Part shown: one piece after another, positions 8,886 to 17,703 of the stretch
Numbering within the stretch: position 1 is the first letter of the stretch
Layout: every line of letters begins with the position of its first letter
Assembly (NCBI GenBank): GCA_040384325.1
Contig: JAZKJL010000002.1
Coordinates: 62,001 to 126,000 of the forward strand
DNA: 64,000 nucleotides
Direction of reading: 5' to 3'
Origin: JACMLX01 sp040384325
Lineage (GTDB): Bacteria; Gemmatimonadota; Gemmatimonadetes; Gemmatimonadales; Gemmatimonadaceae
The notes under the pieces: model-generated
The model's database searches: none
Told to the model about the DNA's origin: nothing
What the model saw: the letters and a program-made list of their open reading frames with translations, nothing else
Made by a program: the position numbers and the translations under genes

Positions 8886-9968
8886 CTACGCGAACCGTAA
8901 CGGGCTGAAAGGCGTTGCGTCGGTTGGTTTTCCGGTCCCCGTGGCCACGGCCGCCACCAGCATTCCGGTGAGCGGACCCAGCAGGATGCCGTTCCGCCCG
9001 TGCCCGCATGCGTAGATCACCGAGGGCACTTCGGCATCTGCGCCGATGATCGGCAGGCCGTCACGGGTCATCGGTCGCAGGCCGGCCCAGGTGCTGAGCA
9101 TGCCGGCGGTGCCCAGCGACGGCAGGATGGCGGCGGCCAGGGTGCGGATCCGCTCCATCCCCTCGGTCGTGTGCCGGGAATCGAAGCCGGTTTGCTCCTC
9201 CGTCCCACCGAGAATCGTGCGTCCGTCACCGCGCGGGATCACGTAGCCGTCGCCCAGCATCACCACGTGCCGGAGTGCCCTGCTGGCCACCGACATCAGC
9301 TGGCCGCGTACCGGCGCGATGGGCAGGTGCATCGGCACGCCGGTCAGTTCACCCGACCAGACGCCACCCGCCACCACCACCCGCATCGCGGTCAGCGTAT
9401 CGCCGCCCTGCAGGTTGACCTTCACGCCATCGGCGATCGAGCCCGGCTCGATCGACACCACCGTGCCGGCCACGACGCGGGCGTGGACGTGCTTGGCCAC
9501 GGCATGCTTCAAGGCCTTCATCAGGACCAGCGGGTTCACGGCGCCGTCGTTCCGGTATCGCAGGGCGCCCTGCGCGTGTGCCAGCTGCGGCTCGAGCGCC
9601 GTCAGCGCTCGCGCGTCGAGCCACTCCGCATGTTCCCCCGCCAGCCCGGCCAGCCGCTCCGCATCGTGGATCGTGGTCGCGAGGTGCAGGACCCCGTCGC
9701 GGTTCAATGGCACGGTGACACCGGTGCGCTCGGTGAGCCGAGCGAGGAACGCGGGCCAGAGATCGCGCGCGGTGCGCATCAGGGCCAGCGTGTCGGGCGG
9801 GAAGCCGTGGCTGGCGTCGAGGATTCCGCCGGCCGCCGGTGAGGCCTCGCCCGCCCGGGCATCACCCAGCAGCACCACATCGAGGCCGGTGTCGGCGAGG
9901 GCGAGGGCGGAGCAGAGGCCAGACACACCGGCGCCGATGACGGCGATGTCCGCGCTGGTGTGACTCAC
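8886..9968 (-). CDS. thiO: FAD-dependent glycine/D-amino-acid oxidase family protein, ThiO-like
   Basis: DAO-family flavoprotein of 360 residues. The dinucleotide-binding VIGAGVSGLCSALALA lies at about 10-25, and the C-terminal FAD contact GHGRNGILLGPLTG is typical of glycine oxidase ThiO, which makes iminoglycine for thiazole synthesis. Further family signs are IAPVRGQLM and WAGLRPMTRDGLPIIG. No other thiamine genes lie nearby, so deamination of another small amino acid is possible. It is upstream of lipA on the same strand, separated by 194 bp with no recognisable feature, so it is probably its own unit. Confidence 0.75.
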   Translation of the reverse strand: MSHTSADIAVIGAGVSGLCSALALADTGLDVVLLGDARAGEASPAAGGILDASHGFPPDTLALMRTARDLWPAFLARLTERTGVTVPLNRDGVLHLATTIHDAERLAGLAGEHAEWLDARALTALEPQLAHAQGALRYRNDGAVNPLVLMKALKHAVAKHVHARVVAGTVVSIEPGSIADGVKVNLQGGDTLTAMRVVVAGGVWSGELTGVPMHLPIAPVRGQLMSVASRALRHVVMLGDGYVIPRGDGRTILGGTEEQTGFDSRHTTEGMERIRTLAAAILPSLGTAGMLSTWAGLRPMTRDGLPIIGADAEVPSVIYACGHGRNGILLGPLTGMLVAAVATGTGKPTDATPFSPLRFA

Positions 9969-10070
9969 GGGGTCGAGTTGCTAGAGTACATGCAGAAGAA
10001 TATCGCCAGCCCCGAAACTCTCCGACGGGTGGCCGCGTAATCTGGGCAGGACTTCCCGGAGGGGGATGAA

Positions 10071-10277
10071 ATGCTGAAGACAATCTTCACAATTGGTGTG
10101 GTCGCGCTGCTCGGCCTGTTCGCGCTGAAGCTGATCGGTGTGTTGTTCTTTCCGCTGATCGGCCTGGCGGTGAAGATCCTGCTGGTCGGCGCGGTGGTCT
10201 ACGGAGTGATGCTGGTGGTCGCTCCCGGTGCCGCCCGTCGCCTGCGCGACAAGGTGAACTCGCCGCGCACGTACTGA
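10071..10277 (+). CDS. Small two-helix membrane protein, unknown function
   Basis: Protein of 68 residues made almost wholly of hydrophobic segments: one at about 4-20, a second at about 24-50 that may be a single long helix or two short ones, then a basic tail AARRLRDKVNSPRTY. A strong ribosome site (GGAGGGGG, about 5 bases before ATG) and an intrinsic terminator just after the stop (10303-10341) support a real, separately expressed gene. No family is recognised. It is transcribed divergently from thiO and is convergent with the glycosyltransferase gene. Confidence 0.7.
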   Translation: MLKTIFTIGVVALLGLFALKLIGVLFFPLIGLAVKILLVGAVVYGVMLVVAPGAARRLRDKVNSPRTY

Positions 10278-10302
10278 GCCGGCGTTCCGCACATCAGCTG
10301 TG

Positions 10303-10341
10303 ACGAAAGGCGGGCCAACTCCGGTCCGCCTTTCGTGTTTT
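10303..10341 (+). terminator. Intrinsic terminator after the small membrane protein gene
   Basis: An 11-bp perfect stem (ACGAAAGGCGG with CCGCCTTTCGT) surrounds a 12-nt loop and is followed by GTTTT. It starts 25 bp after the stop at 10277. Because it also lies just after the end of the convergent glycosyltransferase gene (stop at 10394), it may act in both directions. Confidence 0.75.
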
Positions 10342-10393
10342 CGCGAATCGCATCCGCGTGCACTGGTCGCGGTCGTTCAGGTCGTGCCGCACC

Positions 10394-11497
10394 TCAGGCG
10401 CGCCGGCGCACCGCCGCCGCCGCGATGCCACGATCGATCGCCGCCAGCGTGCCGCGGGCGCTGCGCGACCACGAAAACGTCGCCGCCTGCATCGCACCCG
10501 CGCGCACGAGATGTCCACGCAGCGCCGGATCGTCGAGCAGGCGACGCACCTGGCGCGCCAGCTGCGCTGCGTCGTCGGGCGCGAAGTAGAGCACCGCGTC
10601 ACCGCCCACTTCAGGAAGCGTGCTGGCGTCGGAGCTGATCACCACGCCGCCCACCGTGAGCGCCTCGAGCACCGGCAGGCCGAAGCCTTCGTAGCGCGAC
10701 GGGAAGACCAGCGCCGTGGCGCGCTGGTAGAGTGCAGCCAGTTCCTCGTCGCGCACGAAGCCCGCGTGACGCAGCCACGACGGCACCGCGTCGCCCGGCC
10801 GATAGCCGTGAAATCCGCGCGGACCGCAGAGCACCAGTGGAATCGTCACGCCCTGAGCATCGAGCAGGCGCATGGCCTCGTAGAGCACACCGAGATTCTT
10901 GCGCGGCTCCTGTGAACCCACCGCCAGCAGGAACGGCCCCGACACACCGAGACGCGTCAGCAGCGGATCGACCAGCGCAGGGTCGGCGACACGGAAACCG
11001 TCGGCGGCGTGCGGCACCACCGCAATGCGATCACGATCGACGCCGAACGTCGCCGCCAGTTCCTCGGCGGCACGCGTGGCGCCGGTGATCACCTGGTCGG
11101 CCTGCGCCAGCGTACGACGATATCGGAGCCGTGCCCGCGTGCGCTTCAGCACCTTCCACCAGCGCCCGTCCAGCTGCAGCATGGGGAAGAGATCGTGCAC
11201 GGTCGGGATCACGGCACCCTGCGCCGGTCGCTGCGTGACGAAGTTGCACGGATACCACGCCGCGTCGCACTGCAGCGTGGACATCGCATCAGCGGCGCGC
11301 ACCGTGGCGCGTTCCATCACGCCCGGCAGGATCGCCAGCTGCTCGCTGAGCGGGGCGATGTCGGCGGTGTTCCGCGCCAGGATCGTGTAGCGCAGTTCCG
11401 GCCGTTCGAGCGGCATCGCCGCCAACAGGCTGCGCGCATACCGTCCCATACCGCGGACGTTGCGAGTGAGTGCGCTGGCCTCGACGGCGAGGTGCAT
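10394..11497 (-). CDS. Glycosyltransferase family 4 (GT-B fold)
   Basis: Retaining GT4 glycosyltransferase of 367 residues, probably adding a sugar to a cell-surface glycan or glycolipid. The N-terminal domain begins MHLAVEASALTRNVRGMGRYA, the common sugar-acceptor loop. The C-terminal donor domain shows FLLAVGSQEPRKNL and the EX7E signature in FPSRYEGFGLPVLEA. I chose ATG 11497, 20 bp after the stop of the DUF3108 gene, rather than the longer open frame to 11644, which overlaps that gene and has no family-like sequence. It is co-oriented with the DUF3108 and GT2 genes, giving a three-gene envelope cluster. Confidence 0.9.
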   Translation of the reverse strand: MHLAVEASALTRNVRGMGRYARSLLAAMPLERPELRYTILARNTADIAPLSEQLAILPGVMERATVRAADAMSTLQCDAAWYPCNFVTQRPAQGAVIPTVHDLFPMLQLDGRWWKVLKRTRARLRYRRTLAQADQVITGATRAAEELAATFGVDRDRIAVVPHAADGFRVADPALVDPLLTRLGVSGPFLLAVGSQEPRKNLGVLYEAMRLLDAQGVTIPLVLCGPRGFHGYRPGDAVPSWLRHAGFVRDEELAALYQRATALVFPSRYEGFGLPVLEALTVGGVVISSDASTLPEVGGDAVLYFAPDDAAQLARQVRRLLDDPALRGHLVRAGAMQAATFSWSRSARGTLAAIDRGIAAAAVRRRA

Positions 11498-11517
11498 GGT
11501 GCGCCGAGGCGACGGCG

Positions 11518-12321
11518 TCAGTTCCCGCGCACCGAGGCTGCGCCGGCGGACGGGCGGTATTCCTTCAGGTACAGGTTCAGTGACCCGATCGGCAGCGAGG
11601 ACTTCATCTGCACCATCACGCGCGCGGAGTCGTCGGTGAGCCACACCTGCGCCTTGCCTCCTTCGCTGAAAAGGCCCTTGGCCTTGATGATCGGCTGGAT
11701 CACGACGGTGTTGAACGTGCCGGCGGGCACCTTGATGCGCTCCTTGCGCAGCACGATGATGCGCACCGGATTGCGATCCGGCTTGAAGTAGCGCGTGAAC
11801 TCGTAGGTGCGGCCCACCTCGAGCGGCACGCGGCGCACGAAGTAGAGGAAGCTCCCTTCGTCCAGCGGTGCCGCGACGCCGGGCTCCTCGGGCTTGCCGT
11901 CCTGTGAGAAGGTACGGCGCTCCGGATAGAACTCGAAGTTGCGTTCGCGATCGCGCGACCCTTCCGACAGCTCCTGCTTGTGGCGCAACGACACGAAGCG
12001 GGTGGTGTCGATCCAGCTCTCGAGCAGGTCGTTGACCTTGTAGAAGAAGGTCCCGCCGCGCACGGTGAACTTCACGTGCAGCGCGCTGATGCCGCGCACG
12101 TCCTCGTAGCCCACCGCCTCCATGAAGCCGCTGCCGACTTTCACGGCGCTGAACTTCACGTCGTAGGCCAGCCGCTCGCCCACTGGCGGCACGCGGCGCT
12201 CCTCCTCGATCGCGGGATCCTGCACCACGTCCTGCAGCGCACGCGCAACGCCGGCCGGGTCGGCCGAGGCGCCGACACCGGCAACGAGGGTCAGGAGTGA
12301 AGCAATGCGCACCAGCGACAC
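11518..12321 (-). CDS. DUF3108 domain protein, exported
   Basis: About 267 residues with an N-terminal hydrophobic segment (VSLVRIASLLTLVAGVGASA) that reads as a signal peptide, followed by a DUF3108-type beta-rich domain beginning VPPVGERLAYDVKFSAVKVGSG and ending LPIGSLNLYLKEY. DUF3108 proteins are periplasmic or outer-membrane associated and of unknown function. I start at GTG 12321 because the longer frame to 12651 lies inside the preceding glycosyltransferase gene and reads as its low-complexity shadow. The gene sits between two glycosyltransferases, which suggests an envelope glycan role (inference). Confidence 0.82.
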   Translation of the reverse strand: MSLVRIASLLTLVAGVGASADPAGVARALQDVVQDPAIEEERRVPPVGERLAYDVKFSAVKVGSGFMEAVGYEDVRGISALHVKFTVRGGTFFYKVNDLLESWIDTTRFVSLRHKQELSEGSRDRERNFEFYPERRTFSQDGKPEEPGVAAPLDEGSFLYFVRRVPLEVGRTYEFTRYFKPDRNPVRIIVLRKERIKVPAGTFNTVVIQPIIKAKGLFSEGGKAQVWLTDDSARVMVQMKSSLPIGSLNLYLKEYRPSAGAASVRGN

Positions 12322-12352
12322 GAGCAGGTCCGTTGACTGAGGGACGACGGCA

Positions 12353-13951
12353 TCACGCAGCCGGCGGCGGCTCGTGAGCGGGAGGAGCAGGGGATTCGCC
12401 ATCGGGACCACCGGCCTCGGTGCCACCCGGGCGCCGTCCGCGGCGCCGACGACGGGGACGCCGCTTCCGCCGCGCATCTGACGCACCGGACTCGGCCGAA
12501 GCATCGGCCTCGACTGAATCGACGTCGTCACTCCCGTCTTCCTGCTCACCCTCACCGGCCCCCGACGTTCCCGCGAAGTCGTCGCCGTCCGATTCGACGT
12601 CGTCGCCCGAACCGGCCGATGCCGGGCTGGAGCCGTCGCCGGCGCGGGCACCGCGGTCCTTCCGCGACCGGCGGCGACGGCGGCGCTTCTTCTCGCCAGC
12701 CGGCGTTGCGCCGCCCTCGGACACCTCAGTCGCCTCCGTGTCCAGCTCCTCGGCCTCGATCGGCAGCGGCGCGTAGTCGGCGTACGGGCTGTCGTCGTCG
12801 GTCGCCGGCGCCACGGCGCGCTCCTGCTTCACCGGCGGCTTGACGCGCGCCGGACGTTCCGGCTTCGGCGGCCGGGGCGGGCGTGGTTCGCGCGGCTCAC
12901 GTGGTGGACGCTCGGCCCGCGGCGCACGCTCCTCGCCACGCAGCGCCCGTTCCTCGCGGGCGTTCCGACCTTCCCGAGGCGGACGGGTGTCGCGGGTGGC
13001 CTCCGTCGCCACCTCCGCCTCCTCGCTCGCCGCACGCGACTCACGGCCGACGGCGTCGGTTCGCCCTTCGGTGCGCTCGCGCGGTGGGCGGCTGCGCTCC
13101 GGACGACCACCACGCTCGCGCTCCGGTGGGGACGGGCGCGCTCGTTCGGCAGGGACGCCCAGCACCAGCGCGTCGCCGCGGGTGGGCTGGTCGAGCGACG
13201 GCTTGTTGCCGGGAGCCGGTCGCACCGTGCCGCGAGCGGAGCGAGCCCAGTGAAACAGCGCCACCACGTCAGCCCAGCCGCGGCGCCGCGAGGCGCGCTG
13301 CCGGACGTCGTACCGCGGCGCGAACTCCACGTTCTCGATCCGCCGCGCGAACGGCGTGACGTTGAGCGCGAAGTCGATGTTCGCCGCCCAGCCGTCGCCG
13401 GCGCAGACCGGCCGATTGCCCATCGCCTTCAGCAGGTCGCGCAACACCGAGATCCGCACCAGGCGGAATCCGGTGAACGGATCGGCGACGGGCGGCATCC
13501 GCAGGAACGGCGACACCGCCCACTTCCCCCAGCGGCGCAGCCGTCGCTCGTCGGCCGGTGTGGCGTCGGAGGTGATGCGATGCACCGCCACCAGGTCCGC
13601 ACCGCCTTCGAACCGCTTCACCAACTCGGGCAGGTGCTCCGGCGATTCGGTGAAGTCACCCTGCAGCAGCACCATCGCGTCGCGACGGGCGTATTCGTCG
13701 TCGGCGGCCACATGTCGCACCAGCGCGTCGATGCCGCCGGCGTAGCCGACGTGCTTCGGGCCGCGCAACACCGTCAGCGGCATGACGGACTGGTACGGCT
13801 CGAGCACGTCGGCGGTGCCGTCGGTGCTCGCGTCGTCGTAGACGGTCACGTCGTATTCCCGGGAGAAGCCCTGAAAGACCGACCGCAGGCGCCAGAGCAG
13901 GACGCCGATGGTCGTGGCCTCGTTATGGACCGGGATGCAGATGCGGAGCAC
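12353..13951 (-). CDS. GT2-family glycosyltransferase with a long disordered, charged C-terminal tail
   Basis: About 532 residues. Residues 1-240 form a GT-A glycosyltransferase 2 domain of the polyprenyl-phosphate-sugar synthase type: LRICIPVHNEATTIG, the nucleotide-binding VYDDASTDGTADVL (D39, D40) and LLQGDFTESPEHL. Residues about 241-532 are low complexity: Arg/Glu/Pro-rich (repeats of PPRE and RPERS type), then an acidic Ser/Asp/Gly segment, with two strongly basic clusters (KKRRRRRRSRKDR and RRKRRPRRRRRGRR). Such a tail is not part of the GT2 family. The start is taken as GTG 13951, at the first residue of the fold. The tail is in frame with no stop, so it is a genuine extension unless a sequencing frameshift joins two genes. 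Confidence 0.85.
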   Translation of the reverse strand: MLRICIPVHNEATTIGVLLWRLRSVFQGFSREYDVTVYDDASTDGTADVLEPYQSVMPLTVLRGPKHVGYAGGIDALVRHVAADDEYARRDAMVLLQGDFTESPEHLPELVKRFEGGADLVAVHRITSDATPADERRLRRWGKWAVSPFLRMPPVADPFTGFRLVRISVLRDLLKAMGNRPVCAGDGWAANIDFALNVTPFARRIENVEFAPRYDVRQRASRRRGWADVVALFHWARSARGTVRPAPGNKPSLDQPTRGDALVLGVPAERARPSPPERERGGRPERSRPPRERTEGRTDAVGRESRAASEEAEVATEATRDTRPPREGRNAREERALRGEERAPRAERPPREPREPRPPRPPKPERPARVKPPVKQERAVAPATDDDSPYADYAPLPIEAEELDTEATEVSEGGATPAGEKKRRRRRRSRKDRGARAGDGSSPASAGSGDDVESDGDDFAGTSGAGEGEQEDGSDDVDSVEADASAESGASDARRKRRPRRRRRGRRPGGTEAGGPDGESPAPPAHEPPPAA

Positions 13952-14171
13952 GTCGGACGGGTGGGCGGGAAATACGATGGATCGAGCCCGAATCTTAACG
14001 CCCCGCGGTTGCCGGGCGCACCCTGTCAGCACTCGCCGTGGCTGAGCGCTGACGCGTTTCGACACCACGCGCTGTTGCGCGGCTTGGCACCATGCGTCGA
14101 TTCGGTGTACCCGTTGGAGAGGGCAGTCAGGCACGACCGCAGTCATCACGCTTGCATGGAGAACGCGACGG

Positions 14172-14903
14172 ATGATCCAGGCAGACCTTCGACACACGCT
14201 CACCCGCGACGACGCACAGCTGGCGCTGCACCTGGTGGCGCGCGATTCGGCCCGCGAGCTGGACGCGGCCGAGGAGGCGCTGCGCCACGACGGCATCGAC
14301 GCGCTGCTCGACGACGCGCGGCTCCACTCGGCACTGACGTCGGACTCGCGCGCGGCACGCGCCTCGATGCCGATGTTCGTGTACGTGCTGGTGCGGCACT
14401 CGCTGCGCGAACTGGGCGAGGGTGAGCGGTCGGTCGCGGATTACGTCGCCAGCGTGGTGGTGCACTTCGCCGATCACGATCGTGCCTGGCGCATCGCGGT
14501 GCATGACGACGAGAGCTACGAGACGCTCGCCACGCTGCTCGGCGACACGGCGGACGCCGATCCGAAGCGCGCGTTCCTGGTCCGGCAGCATCTCGCCAAC
14601 TATGCGCTCTGGCTGTCGGGCCTGTTTCCCGATCACGTCACGCTGCGCAAGTGGCGCCGCGGCGGACCCGATCTGTCGTACTACGACGAAATGGGTCGCC
14701 AGGGCTTCCTGCTGGCGGCCGAACATCGCATGGCCGACAGCACCGGATTGCGACCGGTGTTCTCGCGGGCGGCGGGGGAGTTTCCGCTGATCCGGCAGGC
14801 GCTCAACCGCGTCAGCGACCGGCTGCTCTTTCCCGGCCTGCACAGTCCCGAGCGGCTGATGCGTCAGGTGTCCGACGAGGCGCGCTGGAAGCTGGCTTCC
14901 TGA
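14172..14903 (+). CDS. Conserved-looking hypothetical protein, 243 residues
   Basis: No family recognised. The protein looks soluble and mostly helical, with no signal peptide or membrane segment. Notable stretches are the charged N-terminus MIQADLRHTLTRDDAQLAL, the central FVYVLVRHSLRELGEGE and VRQHLANYALWLSGLFPDHV, and PDLSYYDEMGRQGFLLAAE, which look like packed helices. It is transcribed divergently from the GT2 gene; the 220-bp spacer probably holds both promoters. Codon and base use match its neighbours, which supports coding. Confidence 0.7.
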   Translation: MIQADLRHTLTRDDAQLALHLVARDSARELDAAEEALRHDGIDALLDDARLHSALTSDSRAARASMPMFVYVLVRHSLRELGEGERSVADYVASVVVHFADHDRAWRIAVHDDESYETLATLLGDTADADPKRAFLVRQHLANYALWLSGLFPDHVTLRKWRRGGPDLSYYDEMGRQGFLLAAEHRMADSTGLRPVFSRAAGEFPLIRQALNRVSDRLLFPGLHSPERLMRQVSDEARWKLAS

Positions 14904-15027
14904 GCGGGTGTGGTGGCGCGCACTGCGCGCGCCACGCGTTCCGGTGAACGGCGGTTGCGGTGATGCGCGTCGGTGAGGAACTTGCCGATCCTTTCCTCGC
15001 CCGTCCGTTCCCGCTGCCCCGTGTCCG

Positions 15028-15519
15028 GTGTCGTCGTTCAGCAATCCCTCCTCGCGCCGCCAGCTGGCGGAGATGAAGCAGACGCTGGTGCTGGCGCGCG
15101 TGGCGCGTGACGAAGTGCGCGCCGCCTACGCCAAGTCCAACCAGCGCCTCGAGCAGGCGCGCACCGAGCTGGCGACCATCCTGCGCCGTGGCGACCTCGC
15201 GCGGCAGATCGACGACCAGGAGACGGTGGCGGTCGCCGAGCGATTCGCGGAATCGCAGCGTGCCACGCTGGATGTGCTGGAGCGGAAGGTGGCGGTGCAG
15301 TACGAGGAGTTGTCGATGGCCGAGCGGACCGTGACCGAGATGGAAGCGGAGCTGAAGGCCGTCACCGGGCGTGGTCCGGCGCCCGACCTCACGCCTGATC
15401 CGTCACTGGACGGGGCGGCGGCGGTGGACCCGTCGGATTTTCGCGGGCTCGACGATGCTGCCCGCGCACAGACCGCCGACGAGCGCCTGGCCGAGCTGAA
15501 ACGTCGGATGGGGCGCTGA
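15028..15519 (+). CDS. Coiled-coil protein of unknown function
   Basis: 163 residues starting at GTG 15028. Residues about 8-110 form a continuous heptad-like helix rich in Ala, Glu, Arg and Leu (QLAEMKQTLVLARVARDEV and on), ending near MEAELKAVTG; a short Pro/Asp-rich linker and a small charged helix DERLAELKRRMGR follow. No family recognised. Its stop overlaps the ATG of the following outer-membrane gene (TGATG at 15517-15521), so the two are translationally coupled, which hints at a role with that protein. Confidence 0.7.
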   Translation: MSSFSNPSSRRQLAEMKQTLVLARVARDEVRAAYAKSNQRLEQARTELATILRRGDLARQIDDQETVAVAERFAESQRATLDVLERKVAVQYEELSMAERTVTEMEAELKAVTGRGPAPDLTPDPSLDGAAAVDPSDFRGLDDAARAQTADERLAELKRRMGR

Positions 15520-17225
15520 TGAAGCGCCTGGTGCTCGCGGTGGCGCTGCTGGCCGCCGCGCGCTGTGGCGCCCAGGTCGTGACGGCGCCGGCCGACACGG
15601 CGCTCAAGCGATGCATTGGGCAGCGCATCACCAAGATCTCGATCGAGCCGATGGGGCCGGAGTTCGGCGGCAAGTCGGCATCGTCGCGCCTGGTGACGGG
15701 GCTGGTGCGCAAGTTCCACGTCGACAGCCGCGCGCGCGTGATCCGCGAGTTCGTGCAGATGAAGGAGGGCGACATCTGCACCGAGATCAACCGCCGCGAG
15801 ACGGAACGCGTGTTGCGCGCGCAGTGGTTCATCCAGGACGCGCGGGTGCTGGTGTACCCCGACCAGGATGGCGTGCAGCTGATCGTGGCCACGGTGGACG
15901 AAGTGTCGATGATCGCCAGCGCGGCGTTCCGCGGCGCCAAGCCGCGTGCGGGCTCGATCGGCAACTCCAACTTCATGGGACGCGGCCTGCTGTTCGAGGT
16001 GGGCTGGCGCGACAACGGCGGATTGCGTGACGGTCGCACGCTGCGCATGCGCTCCGCGATCACCTTCGGCCGTCCGATCCAGACCAACCTGACCTGGAAC
16101 CGGTTCGGGCTCGGCAATCGCTCCGAGCTGGAGATGCGGTATCCGTTCCTCACCGACCTGCAGCGCTACGGCTTCCGCGCGATCGTCGGCCGCGATGATG
16201 ACTACGTGCGCTTCGTGCGTGACTCGGGCGACCTGCCGTTCCAGAACGTGACGCGCACCTTCGCCGCCGTCGGCGGCGTGAAGCGAATCGGGAAGCCCGG
16301 TGCACTGCTGCTGGCCGGCGCGTCACTGAGTTATGACGGCGAGGACATCGGCGAGGCGGTGGTGGTGACTGACAGCGGTGCGGTGGCGTTCAGCGATCCG
16401 CTGCCGGTGCTGCCGGCACCGACCCAGAACGCGACCCGCATGAACCTGCTCTTCGGCGGCCGCGCGATGCGATTCCTCCCGGTGGAAGGATTCGACGCAC
16501 TGACCGGTGTGCAGGACCTTCGCATCGGCGTGCAGTTCGGCGGCCAGTTCGGTCGTCCGCTGAAGTGGGAGGGGCTGGGCAACACGGACTACTTCGTCGC
16601 TGGCGACATCTACGGCGGCATCGGTAACCAGCGCGCGTTCCTCGGCACGGAGTGGATCTTCTCCGGTCGCAAGGCGCAGCGCGGCGGCTGGGATGGACGC
16701 CTCGTCAGCGGGCGCACGGCGGTCTACCTGAAGCCCACCACGGCATCGACCACCATCGGCTCGGTGGAGTTCACCGGCGGCAACGACGTGCGGGTGCCGT
16801 TCCAGGTGCCACTCGGTGCGTCGCGCGTCGGTGTGCGCGGCTACCGGCAATCACTGGACGGCGGTGGCAGTCGCATCGTGATGCGCGCCGAGCAGCGGCA
16901 GTTCGTGGGGCGGCCGTGGGGCTTCGCTGATCTCGGTGTGGTCGGCTTCTTCGAGAGCGGCCGGACGTGGGCGGGAAAGGTGCCGTTCGGCGTCACGACC
17001 CCATTCCGGTCCAGCATCGGCACGGGCCTCCTGTTCTCCGTGCCGCCGCGTTCACGCCGCGTCTACCGCGCCGACATCGCGTACGGGCTCAATCCCGACA
17101 CGCACTCCAGTCGCTGGGAACTGCGCCTCGCCTCGGGCAACTTCACGCGCACGTTCTGGCAGGACCCCGACGAGTCGCGTCGTGCGCGAGAGCGGTCGCT
17201 GATCACGAACCTGTTCGCGTTCTAG
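15519..17225 (+). CDS. BamA/TamA-superfamily outer-membrane beta-barrel protein
   Basis: 568 residues. A signal peptide (MKRLVLAVALLAAARCGAQ) is followed by a POTRA-like domain (about 31-115, IGQRITKISIEP ... FIQDARVLVYPDQDGVQLIVATVDE). A long region of alternating beta strands then ends in the C-terminal aromatic TNLFAF expected of a Bam-recognised barrel. The motif GVRGYRQS fits the conserved region of surface-antigen barrels. Only one POTRA-like unit is visible against five in BamA, so this is more likely a TamA- or patatin-type transporter barrel than the essential BamA (inference). Confidence 0.78.
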   Translation: MKRLVLAVALLAAARCGAQVVTAPADTALKRCIGQRITKISIEPMGPEFGGKSASSRLVTGLVRKFHVDSRARVIREFVQMKEGDICTEINRRETERVLRAQWFIQDARVLVYPDQDGVQLIVATVDEVSMIASAAFRGAKPRAGSIGNSNFMGRGLLFEVGWRDNGGLRDGRTLRMRSAITFGRPIQTNLTWNRFGLGNRSELEMRYPFLTDLQRYGFRAIVGRDDDYVRFVRDSGDLPFQNVTRTFAAVGGVKRIGKPGALLLAGASLSYDGEDIGEAVVVTDSGAVAFSDPLPVLPAPTQNATRMNLLFGGRAMRFLPVEGFDALTGVQDLRIGVQFGGQFGRPLKWEGLGNTDYFVAGDIYGGIGNQRAFLGTEWIFSGRKAQRGGWDGRLVSGRTAVYLKPTTASTTIGSVEFTGGNDVRVPFQVPLGASRVGVRGYRQSLDGGGSRIVMRAEQRQFVGRPWGFADLGVVGFFESGRTWAGKVPFGVTTPFRSSIGTGLLFSVPPRSRRVYRADIAYGLNPDTHSSRWELRLASGNFTRTFWQDPDESRRARERSLITNLFAF

Positions 17226-17236
17226 TTGCTTGGTCG

Positions 17237-17364
17237 CCGCTCTCGGGGCGTCTACACCAGTCTGCGATCGCTAACAATGTTCACGCGGCGATCGCGGGGG
17301 GCTCTGCGCGCGGAGCGGCGTTCGTTCTGCAGTTCCAAACAGTTTTTTTGGGGGGAACAGCACG
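17237..17364 (+). repeat. Dispersed repeat, copy 1 of a direct pair
   Basis: Starts CCGCTCTCGGGGCGTCTACA and runs through GCGATCGCTAACAATGTTCA, a CGCGCGGAGCGGCGTTCG core and a T7 tract leading to GGGGGGAACAGC. It matches copy 2 (17374-17508) along its length apart from small indels. The T tract followed by G's and AACAGC also occurs near 60395-60413. The 558 bases between 17226 and 17783 contain these repeats, an assembly gap and a tandem repeat, and no gene that I can support. Confidence 0.8.
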
Positions 17365-17373
17365 AACGGTAGT

Positions 17374-17508
17374 GCCGCTGTCGGGGCGTCTACACAGTCC
17401 GCGATCGCTAACAATGTTCACGCGGGGATCGCGGGGGACGCGGGGGGCTCCGCGCGCGGAGCGGCGTTCGCGCTGCAGATCCAAACAGCTTTTTTGGGGA
17501 ACAGCGCG
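17374..17508 (+). repeat. Dispersed repeat, copy 2 of a direct pair
   Basis: Direct copy of 17237-17364 with the same order of blocks: CCGCTGTCGGGGCGTCTACA, GCGATCGCTAACAATGTTCA, the CGCGCGGAGCGGCGTTCG core, and a T6 tract with GGGGAACAGCGC. It has an extra GGGGACGCGG block in its G-rich centre compared with copy 1. The two copies are about 137 bp apart, start to start. Confidence 0.8.
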
Positions 17509-17526
17509 TCAGCTCGCGTCGGTCTC

Positions 17527-17571
17527 GGAGCCCCCCGCGTTCCCCGCGGCCCCCGCGTGAACATTGTTGGA
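17527..17571 (-). repeat. Inverted fragment of the same repeat family
   Basis: On the minus strand this reads CCAACAATGTTCACGCGGGG, then GCCGCGGGGAACGCGGGGG. It shares AACAATGTTCACGCGG with the two direct copies to its left and GTTCACGCGG...CCGCGGGGAAC with the copy at 1913-1939. It faces the direct copies, so together they could form a large foldback. Confidence 0.65.
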
Positions 17572-17603
17572 TGAATCGATGCGACCGACCGCTGCTTCCG
17601 CGC

Positions 17604-17703
17604 NNNNNNNNNNNNNNNNNNNNNNNNNNNNNNNNNNNNNNNNNNNNNNNNNNNNNNNNNNNNNNNNNNNNNNNNNNNNNNNNNNNNNNNNNNNNNNNNN
17701 NNN
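17604..17703. other. Assembly gap (100 N)
   Basis: Exactly 100 unknown bases, the usual placeholder for a scaffold join of unknown length. It lies between the dispersed repeats and a 10-bp tandem repeat, so the break was probably caused by repeat content. The true distance, and any gene inside, are unknown. Confidence 0.98.

Noticed and set aside
13952..14296. An N-terminal extension of the GT2 glycosyltransferase up to 14296
   Set aside because: The extra 115 residues overlap the divergent 14172 gene and have no family-like sequence; the fold begins at the GTG at 13951.
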